Assembly: GCA_934597585.1 (NCBI GenBank)
Contig: CAKTSA010000004.1
Span: 34,465 to 98,464 of the forward strand
Origin: an uncultured Oscillospiraceae bacterium
GTDB lineage: Bacteria; Bacillota; Clostridia; Oscillospirales; Oscillospiraceae
Reading direction: 5' to 3'
Length of the DNA: 64,000 nucleotides
The notes beneath the pieces were generated by a model that did no database searches, was not told where the DNA came from, and saw only the letters and a program-made list of their open reading frames with translations. Shown here one piece after another: positions 7,301-16,054 of the stretch (position 1 is the stretch's first letter; every line of letters begins with the position of its first letter). A program made the translations under genes and the position numbers.

Positions 7301-9538
7301 TCAGATCCGCTTGGCGTAATAATTCATCAGGCAGCCGTCCAGCAGGATCTCCTTCTCGTCGGCGGTCAGGCCCCGGACGTGCAGCAGCAGGTCGTGGACG
7401 CAGCCGTCCCGGCGGATCACCTGGGCGGGGATATCCTCCCGGCCCTCCTCAATGGCCTTGCGGATACCGGGGACGAACACGCAGTCGCCGGGCTCGTAAT
7501 CAAAGGCGGCGTCCTTGTCCAGCGTGAAGGGCAGGATGCCCCAGTTGATGCAGTTGCTGCGATAGCGCTTGGTGGCGAACTCGTAGCAGATGTTGGCGAA
7601 GCCACCCAGCACCTTCTGGCAGGAGGCCGCCTGCTCACGGGCGGAGCCGTCGCCGGGCTTGTTGGCGAACACGCAGGAGCCGAACTGAGTGTTGGCGGCC
7701 AGTGCCTTGGCGTCGCCCACCTTGCCCAGTACCTCCAGAATGTGGGCGGGCACGTCGCCTGCGCGGCGCTGGGCCTCCTGTGCCGCCACCTCCTTGGCAT
7801 GGGGCACATACTCCGGCACCCGGCGGCTGAGGGTGAACTCCGCCAGACGCAGGGGGTTGGAGCGGTAGGAGGAAGTCTCGCCGGAGGGGATCAGCTCGTC
7901 GGTGGTGGTAACGGGATCGTGGATCACCGCCGCCAGCTCTACCAGCAGATTCTCGGTGAGATCGTACATCTTGGGCCAGTCGGTGATGTTGGGGCCCATC
8001 ACCAGCTCCACGCTGGGATCGGCCTTGCCGAAGCCGTAGTACAGCCGGTTGTCGTACACGGATTTATCGAAGTGATAGTCCCGGTGCACCGGCGCATAGT
8101 CCACGTCGGTGGCGGCGGTGATGCGTCCGCCGTTGGCGGCAGTGGCGGCGATGGAGCGGGCGTCCATCAGACACACGGCGGCAAACTGTCCCTCGCCGGG
8201 CTTGGAGCCCTCCCGGTTGGGGAAGTTGCGGGTGGTGTGCCGCAGGCTCAGCCCGTTGTTGGCGGGCACGTCCCCTGCGCCGAAGCAGGGGCCGCAGAAG
8301 CTGGGTTTGATGACCGCGCCGGTGGTCAGCAGATCCGCCGTCACGCCGTCCCGGGTCAGCTCCAGCGACACAGGCACGGAAGTGGGGTATACGTCCAGCG
8401 TAAACGCGCCGTTGCCGGTGCTGCCGCCTTTCAGAATGTCCGCCGCCTCGGTGATATTGTCAAACAATCCGCCGGCGCAGCCGGCGATGACGCCCTGATC
8501 GGCCCACACGCCGCCGTCGTGGATCTTGTCGGTGAGATGGGGGTGGGTCTTGGGGAAGCGCTTGGCGGCGTCGGCCTCCACCTTGGCCAGCAGCTCCTGG
8601 GCATTCTCCAGAAATTCGTGGATCGTCCACGCGTTGGAGGGGTGGAAGGGCAGGGCAATCATGGACTCGATCTTACTCAAATCGATGGTGATCATCCGGT
8701 CATAATAGGCCACCTCCGCCGGGTGCAGCGGCGCGTAGTCCCCCGGCCGCTGATGGGCGGCGTAGAAGCCCTGTGTCTCCTCGTCCGTCTCCCAGATGGA
8801 GGAAAGGCAGGTGGTCTCGGTGGTCATCACGTCCACGCCGTTGCGGAAGTCGATGGGCAGCTCACGGATGCCGGGGCCCACGAACTCCAATACCTTATTA
8901 TTCACAAAGCCGCTCTCGAAGGTGGCCTTCACCAGGGCGATGGCCACGTCGTGGGGGCCGATGCCCCGCCGGGGCTTGCCGGTGAGGTACACCATGACCA
9001 CCTCCGGCAAGGGGGCGTCCCAGGTGTTCTTCAGCAGCTGCTTGGCCAGCTCCGGGCCGCCCTCGCCCACGGCCATGGTGCCCAATGCGCCATAGCGGGT
9101 GTGGGAGTCGGACCCCAGGATCATGGCGCCGCACTTGGCCATCTGCTCCCGGGCGTAGGAGTGGATGACGCTCTGGTTGGCGGGTACGTAGATGCCGCCG
9201 TACTTTTTGGCGGCGGACAGGCCGAATACGTGGTCGTCCTCGTTGATGGTGCCGCCCACGGCGCACAGGCTGTTGTGGCAGTTGGTCAGGGCGTAGGGGA
9301 TAGGGAACTCCTTCATGCCGCTGGCCCGGGCCTGCTGGATGATGCCCACATAGGTAATGTCGTGGGACACCATGGCGTCAAACCGGATCTGCAGCTTCTC
9401 GGGGTCGCCGGATACATTGTGGCCTTGCAGGATGCGCCACGCCATGGTGCCCTGCCGGGCCTCCGCCGGAGAGACGGCCGCCTCCTCACAGGGCACGCCG
9501 CCCACCAGATACATGCCGTGGTTCGTCAGTTGGATCAT
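7301..9538 (-). CDS. acn: Aconitate hydratase
   Basis: 745 residues. It starts after GAGGAGG and ends at the conserved C-terminal swivel domain. The iron-sulfur ligands are visible as TTETTCLSS (about residue 240) and the CGPC pair in KPSFCGPCFGAGD (about residue 427). The active-site segments SDSHTRYGALG and QFGSCVFANKPGDGSARE are also present. It isomerises citrate to isocitrate using a [4Fe-4S] cluster. It is divergent from the hydrogenase operon and upstream of icd in the same direction, so the two enzymes form a functional pair. Confidence 0.95.
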   Translation of the reverse strand: MIQLTNHGMYLVGGVPCEEAAVSPAEARQGTMAWRILQGHNVSGDPEKLQIRFDAMVSHDITYVGIIQQARASGMKEFPIPYALTNCHNSLCAVGGTINEDDHVFGLSAAKKYGGIYVPANQSVIHSYAREQMAKCGAMILGSDSHTRYGALGTMAVGEGGPELAKQLLKNTWDAPLPEVVMVYLTGKPRRGIGPHDVAIALVKATFESGFVNNKVLEFVGPGIRELPIDFRNGVDVMTTETTCLSSIWETDEETQGFYAAHQRPGDYAPLHPAEVAYYDRMITIDLSKIESMIALPFHPSNAWTIHEFLENAQELLAKVEADAAKRFPKTHPHLTDKIHDGGVWADQGVIAGCAGGLFDNITEAADILKGGSTGNGAFTLDVYPTSVPVSLELTRDGVTADLLTTGAVIKPSFCGPCFGAGDVPANNGLSLRHTTRNFPNREGSKPGEGQFAAVCLMDARSIAATAANGGRITAATDVDYAPVHRDYHFDKSVYDNRLYYGFGKADPSVELVMGPNITDWPKMYDLTENLLVELAAVIHDPVTTTDELIPSGETSSYRSNPLRLAEFTLSRRVPEYVPHAKEVAAQEAQRRAGDVPAHILEVLGKVGDAKALAANTQFGSCVFANKPGDGSAREQAASCQKVLGGFANICYEFATKRYRSNCINWGILPFTLDKDAAFDYEPGDCVFVPGIRKAIEEGREDIPAQVIRRDGCVHDLLLHVRGLTADEKEILLDGCLMNYYAKRI

Positions 9539-9577
9539 AGTTGATAACCTCCTCGGGTGCGTATATTCATTGCTCCT

Positions 9578-9607
9578 ATTTTATACGCACCGGGCGGCAA
9601 ATGTAAA
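9578..9607 (-). promoter_or_regulatory. Probable promoter of acn
   Basis: On the minus strand TTTACA is followed after 16 or 18 bp by the overlapping TATAAA / TAAAAT, about 40 bp upstream of the acn start. Confidence 0.5.
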
Positions 9608-9729
9608 CTGCTTTTTCCACAAAAAACGCCCCTCCGGCGGATTTCTCCCTTTTGACGGGACACCCCCCCTGGGATATGCCCCGCCATGGTGAGTTTTGTT
9701 TCCTGAAAATAAAATTTTGGCGAAAAATG

Positions 9730-9758
9730 TTGACGAGCGATAAAAATTGTGCCATACT
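9730..9758 (+). promoter_or_regulatory. Probable promoter of the hydrogenase operon
   Basis: TTGACG, 17-bp spacer, CATACT, in an AT-rich stretch between the divergent acn gene and the flavoprotein gene. Confidence 0.55.
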
Positions 9759-9824
9759 ATGTGGTAATATACCGCCCTGTATCCATTTTTGCGGGGCGTC
9801 AGAGAGGAAAGGAGTGACCACCCT

Positions 9825-11660
9825 TTGAGCAGACTTGACATCAAGACCCCCAGCAAAGCGCAGACTGTGGTGGATAACCTTTACCGCGACGTTGAGCGCC
9901 GCATCGCGGCGTCCCCTCCCGGCCTGTGCCCGGTGGACATGTCGCTGACCTTTTTGCAGCTGTGCCATGCCCAGACCTGCGGCAAATGCGTCCCCTGCCG
10001 TATCGGACTGGGCCAGCTGACCAAGCTCATCGAGATGGTGCTGGACGGCCAGGCGGACATGTCCACCCTGGCCATCATCGAAAAAACCGCCCGCAGCATC
10101 GTCAACACCGCCGACTGCGCCATCGGCCGCGACGCCGCCCGTCTGGTGGTGGACGGCCTGGAGGGCTTCCGGGACGACTACATCGAGCATATCCAGCACC
10201 ACCGGTGCCTGGCCAGCCTTGCTCTGCCGGTGCCCTGCGTGGCGCTGTGCCCCGCCGGCGTGGACGTCCCCGGCTACATGGCCCTGGTGGGCGAGGGCCG
10301 CTGCGCCGACGCCGTGCGCCTCATCCGCAAGGATAACCCCATGCCCGCCTCCTGCGCCTATATCTGCGAGCACCCCTGCGAGGCCCGCTGCCGCCGCGAC
10401 ATGATCGACGCGCCCCTGAACATCCGCGGCCTGAAGCGCTACGCCGTGGACAACGCCGGCGACGTGCCCCAGCCGGAGTGCGCCCCCGCCACGGGAAAGA
10501 CCGTGGCCGTCATCGGCGGCGGCCCCAGCGGCCTCAGCTGCGCCTACTATCTGGCCCTGATGGGCCACAAGGTGGTCATCTTTGAGGAGCGCCACCAGCT
10601 GGGCGGCATGCTGCGCTATGGCATCCCCAGCTACCGCTTCCCCCGGGAAAAGCTGGACGCGGAGATCGCCTCCATCCTCTCCCTGGGCATCGAGGTCCAC
10701 ACCGACGTGACCGTGGGCAAGGAGATCACCTTCGAGCAGCTCCAGCAGGAGTACGACTGCCTCTATATCGCCATCGGCGCCCACCAGGGCAAGGGCGCCG
10801 GCATCCCCGGCGAGCACAGCAAGAACGTCATGTCTGCCGTGGAGATGCTCCGCGGCATCGGCGACGGCGACATGCCCGACTTCACCGGCAAGCACGTGGT
10901 GGTCATCGGCGGCGGCAACGTGGCAATGGACGTGACCCGCAGCTCCATCCGCCTGGGGGCCGAGAAGGTCTCCTGCGTCTACCGCCGCCGCATCGAGGAT
11001 ATGACCGCCCTGCCCGACGAGGTCACCGGCGCCATGGCCGAGGGTGCGGAGATGCTGACCCTCATGGCCCCCGTCCGCATCGAAGCCAACGAGAACGACG
11101 AGGCCGTGGCCCTCTGGGTCCAGCCCCAGATCCCCGGCGAGGCCGACAAGACCGGCCGTCCCCGTCCGGAGAAGGCCGACCTGCCGGAGGTCCGCGTAGA
11201 GGCGGACGTCATCGTGGTGGCCATCGGCCAGGGCATCGAGATCGCCGGGTTCGAGCAGTCCGGCGTGCCCATCAAGCGGGGCACCTTTGTGGCCGCCAGC
11301 TCCAGCCAGGTGGGCAATATGAATAATGTGTTCGCCGGAGGCGACTGCGTCACCGGCCCGGCCAGCGCCATTCGCGCCATCGCTGCCGGTAAGGTGGCGG
11401 CAGCCAATATCGATGAGCATCTGGGCTTCCATCATGATATTACCGTGGAGCTCGACATCCCGGCGCCCAAGCTGAACAACTCGCCGCCCCACGGCCGCAT
11501 CAACACCACCGAGCGGGAGGCCGCCCAGCGGAAGAACGACTTTGAAGACATCGAATGTGGTCTCACCTGGGAGGGCGCCTGCACCGAGGCGTCCCGCTGC
11601 CTGCGCTGCGACCACTACGGATACGGGATATTCAGAGGAGGTCGGAACAGCAAATGGTAA
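9825..11660 (+). CDS. NuoF-fragment / GltD-like NAD(P)H flavoprotein oxidoreductase, hydrogenase partner
   Basis: About 611 residues, from a TTG start 10 nt after AAAGGAG. Residues about 40-115 match the Fe-S-binding end of NuoF/HydB (QTCGKCVPCRIGLGQL). Next comes a Cys-rich Fe-S region typical of GltD and NfnB (PCVALCPAGVDVPGY; CAYICEHPCEARCRR). Two dinucleotide-binding folds follow: FAD at VAVIGGGPSGLSCAYYLA and NAD(P) at VVVIGGGNVAMDVTR. The C-terminal end (SRCLRCDHYGYG) holds more cysteines. This arrangement transfers electrons between NAD(P)H and Fe-S clusters. Its stop overlaps the hydrogenase start by 7 nt, which implies a stoichiometric complex. Confidence 0.88.
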   Translation: MSRLDIKTPSKAQTVVDNLYRDVERRIAASPPGLCPVDMSLTFLQLCHAQTCGKCVPCRIGLGQLTKLIEMVLDGQADMSTLAIIEKTARSIVNTADCAIGRDAARLVVDGLEGFRDDYIEHIQHHRCLASLALPVPCVALCPAGVDVPGYMALVGEGRCADAVRLIRKDNPMPASCAYICEHPCEARCRRDMIDAPLNIRGLKRYAVDNAGDVPQPECAPATGKTVAVIGGGPSGLSCAYYLALMGHKVVIFEERHQLGGMLRYGIPSYRFPREKLDAEIASILSLGIEVHTDVTVGKEITFEQLQQEYDCLYIAIGAHQGKGAGIPGEHSKNVMSAVEMLRGIGDGDMPDFTGKHVVVIGGGNVAMDVTRSSIRLGAEKVSCVYRRRIEDMTALPDEVTGAMAEGAEMLTLMAPVRIEANENDEAVALWVQPQIPGEADKTGRPRPEKADLPEVRVEADVIVVAIGQGIEIAGFEQSGVPIKRGTFVAASSSQVGNMNNVFAGGDCVTGPASAIRAIAAGKVAAANIDEHLGFHHDITVELDIPAPKLNNSPPHGRINTTEREAAQRKNDFEDIECGLTWEGACTEASRCLRCDHYGYGIFRGGRNSKW

Positions 11661-13390
11661 CGTTGACCATCGACAAGAAAACCATCTCCGTGCCGGAGGG
11701 CACCACCATCCTGGAGGCCGCCAAGAGCGCCAATATCAGCATCCCCACCCTGTGCTATCTCAAGGGCATCAACGAGATCGCCGCCTGCCGCATCTGCATG
11801 GTGGAGGTAGAGGGCCACGCCCGTCTCGTCCCCTCCTGCGACAACGCCGTGGTGGAGGGCATGGTGGTCCACACCAACTCGCCCCGCGTCCGTGAGGCAC
11901 GGCGCGTGAACCTGCGGCTGATCCTCAGCCAGCATGAGATCTGCTGCACCAAGTGCACCCGCAGCGGCAGCTGCAAGCTGCAGACCCTGTGCAACGACTA
12001 TAATCTCCTGGGCGACCACTACATCAAGGACCTGAAAAACATCCCCACCGACTTCTCCAACCCCGTGGTGCGCATCGAGAACCGCTGCATCCGCTGCATG
12101 CGCTGCATCCAGGTGTGCGAGAAGATCCAGGGCATGAACATCTGGGACGTGGTGGGCACCGGTACCCGCACCACCGTGGGCGTGGGCCGCTTCCGCACCC
12201 TGGGCGAGTCCGACTGTACCTTCTGCGGCCAGTGCGTCACCCACTGTCCCGTGGGCGCCCTGCAGGAGCACGACGACACCGGCAAGGTCTGGGACGCCCT
12301 GGCCGATCCCAACAGGATCACCGTGGTGCAGGTGGCTCCCGCCGTCCGCGCCGCCTGGGCCGAGTACTACCATCTGGACCCCAAGTTCGCCACCGCCCAG
12401 CGGATGGTGACGGCCCTGAAGGAGATCGGCTTCGACTACGTGTTTGACACCGACTTTGCCGCCGACCTGACCATCATGGAGGAGGGCAGCGAGTTCCTGC
12501 AGCGCTTCACCCATCATGACCAGTATAAGTGGCCCATGTTCACCTCCTGCTGCCCCGGCTGGGTGCGGTTCGTCAAGGGCCAGTTCCCCGAGTACACCAC
12601 CAATCTCTCCACCGCCAAATCCCCCCAGGCCATGTTCGGCGCGGTGGTCAAGAGCTACTTTGCCGAGAAGATCGGCGTGGACCCCCACAACATCTGCGTG
12701 GTGTCCATCATGCCCTGCACCGCCAAAAAGGCGGAGCGGGCTATCCCCAACCTCAACAACGCCTGCGGCGACCCGGACGTGGACGTGGTGCTGACCACCC
12801 GCGAGTTTGTCCGCATGCTGCGGGGTGAGCAGATCAACCCCGCCGTCATGGAGGAGACCCCCTTCGACAGCCCCCTGGGCACCGGCACCGGTGCGGCGGT
12901 GGTCTTCGGCGCCACCGGCGGCGTCATGGACGCCGCGCTCCGCAGCGCCTACTTCCTGGTCACCGGCCACAACCCCGACCCCGACGCCTTCACCGGCGTC
13001 CGGGGCATGGATGGCTGGAAGGAGGCCACCTTCGACATCCCCGGCGCGGGCCGCGTCCGTGTGGCGGTGGTCAGCGGCCTGGGCAACACCCGCAGGCTGA
13101 TGAACGCCCTGCGTGACGGCAAGGCCAGCTACGACTTTGTGGAGGTCATGGCCTGTCCCGGCGGCTGCGTAGGCGGCGGCGGACAGCCCATCCGGGACGG
13201 CGTAGAGCTGGCCGGTCCTCGGGGCGACATCCTGTGGAACCTGGACAAGAACGCCGCCCTCCGCTTCTCCCACGAGAATCCCGACGTGCAGGCCATGTAC
13301 AACCAGTACTTCCACAAGCCCCTCAGCCACCGCTCCCACCAGCTCCTGCACACCGACCTGACCGCCTGGAAAATGCCCACAGAGGAGTAA
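11654..13390 (+). CDS. [FeFe] hydrogenase, group A
   Basis: 578 residues from ATG, with GAGGAGG upstream. Domains in order: an N-terminal [2Fe-2S] ferredoxin domain (CYLKGINEIAACRICMVEVEG), a His/Cys-ligated cluster region (HEICCTKCTRSGSCKLQ), two [4Fe-4S] motifs (CIRCMRCIQVC; CTFCGQCVTHCP), then the H-cluster domain with all three signatures: TSCCPGW, MPCTAKKAE and EVMACPGGCVGGGGQP. It reduces protons or oxidises H2 in the cytoplasm. Pairing with a GltD-like partner resembles the glutamate-synthase-linked arrangement described for some group A enzymes; that subgroup assignment is inference. The HydEFG maturases are not in the window. Confidence 0.95.
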   Translation: MVTLTIDKKTISVPEGTTILEAAKSANISIPTLCYLKGINEIAACRICMVEVEGHARLVPSCDNAVVEGMVVHTNSPRVREARRVNLRLILSQHEICCTKCTRSGSCKLQTLCNDYNLLGDHYIKDLKNIPTDFSNPVVRIENRCIRCMRCIQVCEKIQGMNIWDVVGTGTRTTVGVGRFRTLGESDCTFCGQCVTHCPVGALQEHDDTGKVWDALADPNRITVVQVAPAVRAAWAEYYHLDPKFATAQRMVTALKEIGFDYVFDTDFAADLTIMEEGSEFLQRFTHHDQYKWPMFTSCCPGWVRFVKGQFPEYTTNLSTAKSPQAMFGAVVKSYFAEKIGVDPHNICVVSIMPCTAKKAERAIPNLNNACGDPDVDVVLTTREFVRMLRGEQINPAVMEETPFDSPLGTGTGAAVVFGATGGVMDAALRSAYFLVTGHNPDPDAFTGVRGMDGWKEATFDIPGAGRVRVAVVSGLGNTRRLMNALRDGKASYDFVEVMACPGGCVGGGGQPIRDGVELAGPRGDILWNLDKNAALRFSHENPDVQAMYNQYFHKPLSHRSHQLLHTDLTAWKMPTEE

Positions 13391-13417
13391 ACCGCCCTCT
13401 CTGACGGAGGTAACGCC

Positions 13418-13765
13418 ATGAAAAAGCTGATCGCTCTGCTGCTGACCGCACTGTGCGTTTTCGCGCTGGCGGGCTGCGGAAGCACCGAATGGACCGTGAC
13501 GATGAAGGGACAGGAGAGCCGGCTCTCCACCCGGGACGCCGCCGCGGTGGACCGGTGCTTGAAGGCCAAGGACTGGCAGGACGGCCTAACAGACTGCTGG
13601 GGGGTGCACCTCACCGACGGCAGCGGCAGGCGCGTCGACTACTGTGCCGACTGCGGCATCTTCAACGATCTGGCCGCCGGACGGTACCTGACCCTCAGCG
13701 ACAGCGCCAGAGATGACATGAACACCCGTCTGGGCCAATACGGCCCCCTGTGGGACATGGGTTAA
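13418..13765 (+). CDS. Small lipoprotein of unknown function
   Basis: 115 residues after GGAGG. The signal peptide ends in the lipobox ALAGC, predicting lipid attachment to the outer face of the membrane. The mature part is short and contains three more cysteines (CLKAKDWQDG; DCWGVHL; CADCGIFND), possibly forming disulfides. It follows the hydrogenase by 27 bp, so it may be co-transcribed, but no redox motif is recognisable. Confidence 0.7.
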   Translation: MKKLIALLLTALCVFALAGCGSTEWTVTMKGQESRLSTRDAAAVDRCLKAKDWQDGLTDCWGVHLTDGSGRRVDYCADCGIFNDLAAGRYLTLSDSARDDMNTRLGQYGPLWDMG

Positions 13766-13769
13766 ACAA

Positions 13770-13805
13770 AAAAGAAGTGCTTCCCGATAGGAAGCACTTC
13801 TTTTT
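13770..13805. terminator. Bidirectional terminator
   Basis: GAAGTGCTTCC / GGAAGCACTTC is a perfect 11-bp stem with loop CGATA, A's before and T's after. It closes the hydrogenase-lipoprotein unit and the convergent Cys-rich gene. Confidence 0.92.
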
Positions 13806-14104
13806 CACCGGTTCCTCTTCGCCAACGCCGACACCAGCGGGAACTTCCCCGTGATGTACTCATAGCTCCCCCGTCCGTGGGGCAGCATGCAGGCGGAGCA
13901 GTCCTTGATGCCGTTGTCCAGCCATTTGAAGTTGCCGCCGCACCGGCTGCCCAGCGCGTACAGCGGGCAGTAGCAGAACAGACAGTTGAAATCCTCCGGG
14001 TGGCTGGTGGCGTGGCAGGGAAAGAACTCGCACTCCCTGTGCTGCATGAAGGAATAGCGGCACTCGCTGGGCTTCTTGTCAAATATGGTATCGCTCATGA
14101 TCAT
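13805..14104 (-). CDS. Cysteine-rich small-domain protein
   Basis: 99 residues from MIMSDTIFDKK, or 97 from the second ATG; both follow an AAAGGTAGG-like site and the longer frame is not needed. The sequence (YSFMQHRECEFFPCHATSH, FNCLFCYCPLYALG, CSACMLPHG) matches the cysteine-rich small domain family (PF04071-like), thought to bind zinc or iron. In other genomes such genes often sit near cobalamin genes; none is here. Confidence 0.75.
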   Translation of the reverse strand: MIMSDTIFDKKPSECRYSFMQHRECEFFPCHATSHPEDFNCLFCYCPLYALGSRCGGNFKWLDNGIKDCSACMLPHGRGSYEYITGKFPLVSALAKRNR

Positions 14105-14257
14105 CGACCTACCTTTGTCCTGATGTGCCCCCATTGTACCAGTCCCGCCTCTGCTTGTCAACGGACCGCTCTTCTGGTTATTTTCGTGAAAAATGACAAA
14201 GAAGATTGGATGACCTTTGGAAAAGAGCACAAAACCGTGAAAAATGGCAAAAAATAG

Positions 14258-14285
14258 TTGCAATTGTTGCCCAGTGTGCTAAAAT
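14258..14285 (+). promoter_or_regulatory. Promoter of SipW-type cassette 1
   Basis: TTGCAA, 16-bp spacer, TAAAAT. The whole block from GTTGCAATT to GTGCTAAA is nearly the same as that at 41609-41637 before cassette 2. Confidence 0.65.
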
Positions 14286-14623
14286 AATTACGAAACTTCG
14301 GCTGTGCAGCCCTTCTGCGCAGCCTCATACGCAAAACCCGCTTGCGGGTTTTGTGCTTTCTTTCCTATTCGAAAGCACAAAACAGCCCTCCGCTTCTGGA
14401 CGGGCAGCGGGCCTCCACACGGCATGACGATCGCGGCGGAACAGAGGCCGCCGCGGTCTGATGCGTCTGACCTCCCCTGATGGGCAGGCAGAGCTGGCAG
14501 CAGCGCTGCCTGCCCTGTCGGACAACGGGGGCCAGGCAATACGCGGGCGTCTCCGGGCGATGCCGGACCGGACACGCTCTGATCTTCCGGCAAATATTCT
14601 AAAACTGGGGAGGACATGAAATA
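14286..14623 (+). ncRNA. Structured 5' leader of SipW-type cassette 1
   Basis: A 338-nt untranslated leader. First come two hairpins: AAAACCCGC/GCGGGTTTT, then GTGCTTTC/GAAAGCAC. A conserved core at 14422-14531 follows: GCAT/ATGC with GATC/GGTC enclosing GCGGCGG/CCGCCGC; GTCTGAC (14465-14471) with GTCGGAC (14517-14523); and, inside that, GGGCAGGCAG/CTGCCTGCCC. CCCC (14474-14477) could pair outside with GGGG (14527 on), a possible pseudoknot. The same core with compensatory changes precedes cassette 2. It matches no riboswitch class I recognise. The translation start is preceded by GGGGAGGAC and the minimal frame ATG-AAA-TAA overlaps it. Confidence 0.6.
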
Positions 14624-15883
14624 ATGTCAAACAAAAAAGCGACAAAGCGCGCATTGCTGACCAGCATTCTGGCCATCTGCCTGTGCCTGGTCATGCTCAT
14701 CGGCTCCACCTTCGCGTGGTTCACCGACACCGCCAGCACCGGCGTGAATCAGATCGTGTCCGGTAATCTGGACGTGGACATTGTTGGCGTAGACAGCACT
14801 GACCATGTTGAGAAGCTGAACTTCACAAAAGCTGCTGGTGCGGGAAGCGAACAGCTTCTCTGGGAGCCGGGCGTCCGCTATCTGACTGAGGGCTTCAGAA
14901 TTGCCAACAACGGCAATCTGGCGCTGAAGTGGAAGGCCGAGATCAACAAGGACAGCGTCGTCAACGGCAAGGTGGTTAATACCGCCAAGGACGGCGTGAG
15001 CCTGTTGGACGTGATCGACTTTTATGTTGTAACAAGCACCGATGAAACCGCAGATGCGGTCGCGATTGAAGACTTCGTCGGCAATCTGGGAAAGACTGAA
15101 ACCAGCGAGGTATATTACATCAAGGGTGTCATGAAGACTACTGCCGGCAACGACTACCAGAACCTGACCCTGGACGGCATCACCATCACCGTTTACGCCA
15201 CTCAGGATACTGTTGAGTACGATAGCTTCGGTAAGGATTATGACGCAAACGCTACCAACCGTGACGAAGCACTTTCTGCATTTGCCAAGGGTGGCACTGT
15301 TGCTGTCAGCAAGGACATTATTGCCGATGCTACGAAGACCACAGTTGATGATCGTTTGACGATTATGAATCCCACGACTTTGGATCTGAATGCAAAGATT
15401 GTTTCTAATGGCGAACTCATGAGCAGTAAAAACTTCTGTGCCTTGTTTGTGCAGGCCGATACCACCATCAATGCCAATGCAAACGGTGGTATCCAGTGTA
15501 CTGATGCTGTTGATGAAGACGGTCCTTACAGCACTTATGGAATTGACGTTACAGATGGTGCTACTCTGACCATCAATGGCGGCACTTATTACTGCGGTGG
15601 TACGGTGGCTCAGGTGGAGAAAGGTCATCTGATTATCAATGGTGGCCACTTTGAAGTGATTCCTTTCGGTGCCCCTTACGGCTATGGCTATATGCTGAAT
15701 TGCATTGACTCCGCTTATAAGAATGGCACCGCCAAGATCACCGTCAAGGGCGGCACCTTCGTGAACTTCAACCCAGCCGACTGCAAAGCTGAGGGCGCTG
15801 GCACCAACTTCGTCGCCCCCGGCTACACGGTCGTTTCCGAGGCCCACGGCTCCGACACTTGGTACACCGTCGTTCCCGAATAA
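14624..15883 (+). CDS. Surface protein with SipW-type signal peptide, cassette 1
   Basis: 419 residues. The N-terminus has the long signal of camelysin/TasA-type proteins processed by a SipW signal peptidase (LLTSILAICLCLVMLIGSTFAWFTDTAS), followed by a TasA-like beta domain (NLDVDIVGVD...GNLALKWKAEINKDS...ITITVYATQDTVE) to about residue 210. The C-terminal half is a run of strand-rich NGGTYY / KGGTFV units suggesting a short beta-helix. TasA relatives form extracellular fibres or surface coats. It shares identical signal and very similar TasA-like and C-terminal segments with the protein at 41945. Base composition is less GC-rich than in neighbours. No SipW gene is in the window. Confidence 0.85.
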   Translation: MSNKKATKRALLTSILAICLCLVMLIGSTFAWFTDTASTGVNQIVSGNLDVDIVGVDSTDHVEKLNFTKAAGAGSEQLLWEPGVRYLTEGFRIANNGNLALKWKAEINKDSVVNGKVVNTAKDGVSLLDVIDFYVVTSTDETADAVAIEDFVGNLGKTETSEVYYIKGVMKTTAGNDYQNLTLDGITITVYATQDTVEYDSFGKDYDANATNRDEALSAFAKGGTVAVSKDIIADATKTTVDDRLTIMNPTTLDLNAKIVSNGELMSSKNFCALFVQADTTINANANGGIQCTDAVDEDGPYSTYGIDVTDGATLTINGGTYYCGGTVAQVEKGHLIINGGHFEVIPFGAPYGYGYMLNCIDSAYKNGTAKITVKGGTFVNFNPADCKAEGAGTNFVAPGYTVVSEAHGSDTWYTVVPE

Positions 15884-15941
15884 ACCCAACCCCATTCCGG
15901 TTTCGTGACCCAAAAACCTCTGCCGAAACCGATTCCCCATG

Positions 15942-15974
15942 AAAAAACGCTCCCCACCCCGGGGAGCGTTTTTT
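15942..15974 (+). terminator. Terminator of cassette 1
   Basis: CGCTCCCC / GGGGAGCG with loop ACCCC, six A's before and six T's after. The preceding TTTCGTGA...CTCTGCCG 3' UTR is shared with cassette 2. Confidence 0.9.
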
Positions 15975-15985
15975 GCGCCGCCCCC

Positions 15986-16014
15986 TTGCGTTTTTCCCCT
16001 ATATTCTATATAAT
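15986..16014 (+). promoter_or_regulatory. Promoter of azlCD
   Basis: TTGCGT, 17-bp spacer, TATAAT, about 40 bp before the azlC start. Confidence 0.7.
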
Positions 16015-16054
16015 AATCCCACTTTCCCACATTTTTTCTCCGGAGGTGCCGCCA

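Noticed and set aside
9576..11615. 679-residue antisense frame opposite the NuoF/GltD-like gene
   Set aside because: It is a composition shadow of a GC-rich gene: low-complexity Gly/Ala/His sequence, no ribosome site, and the plus-strand protein has intact family motifs.
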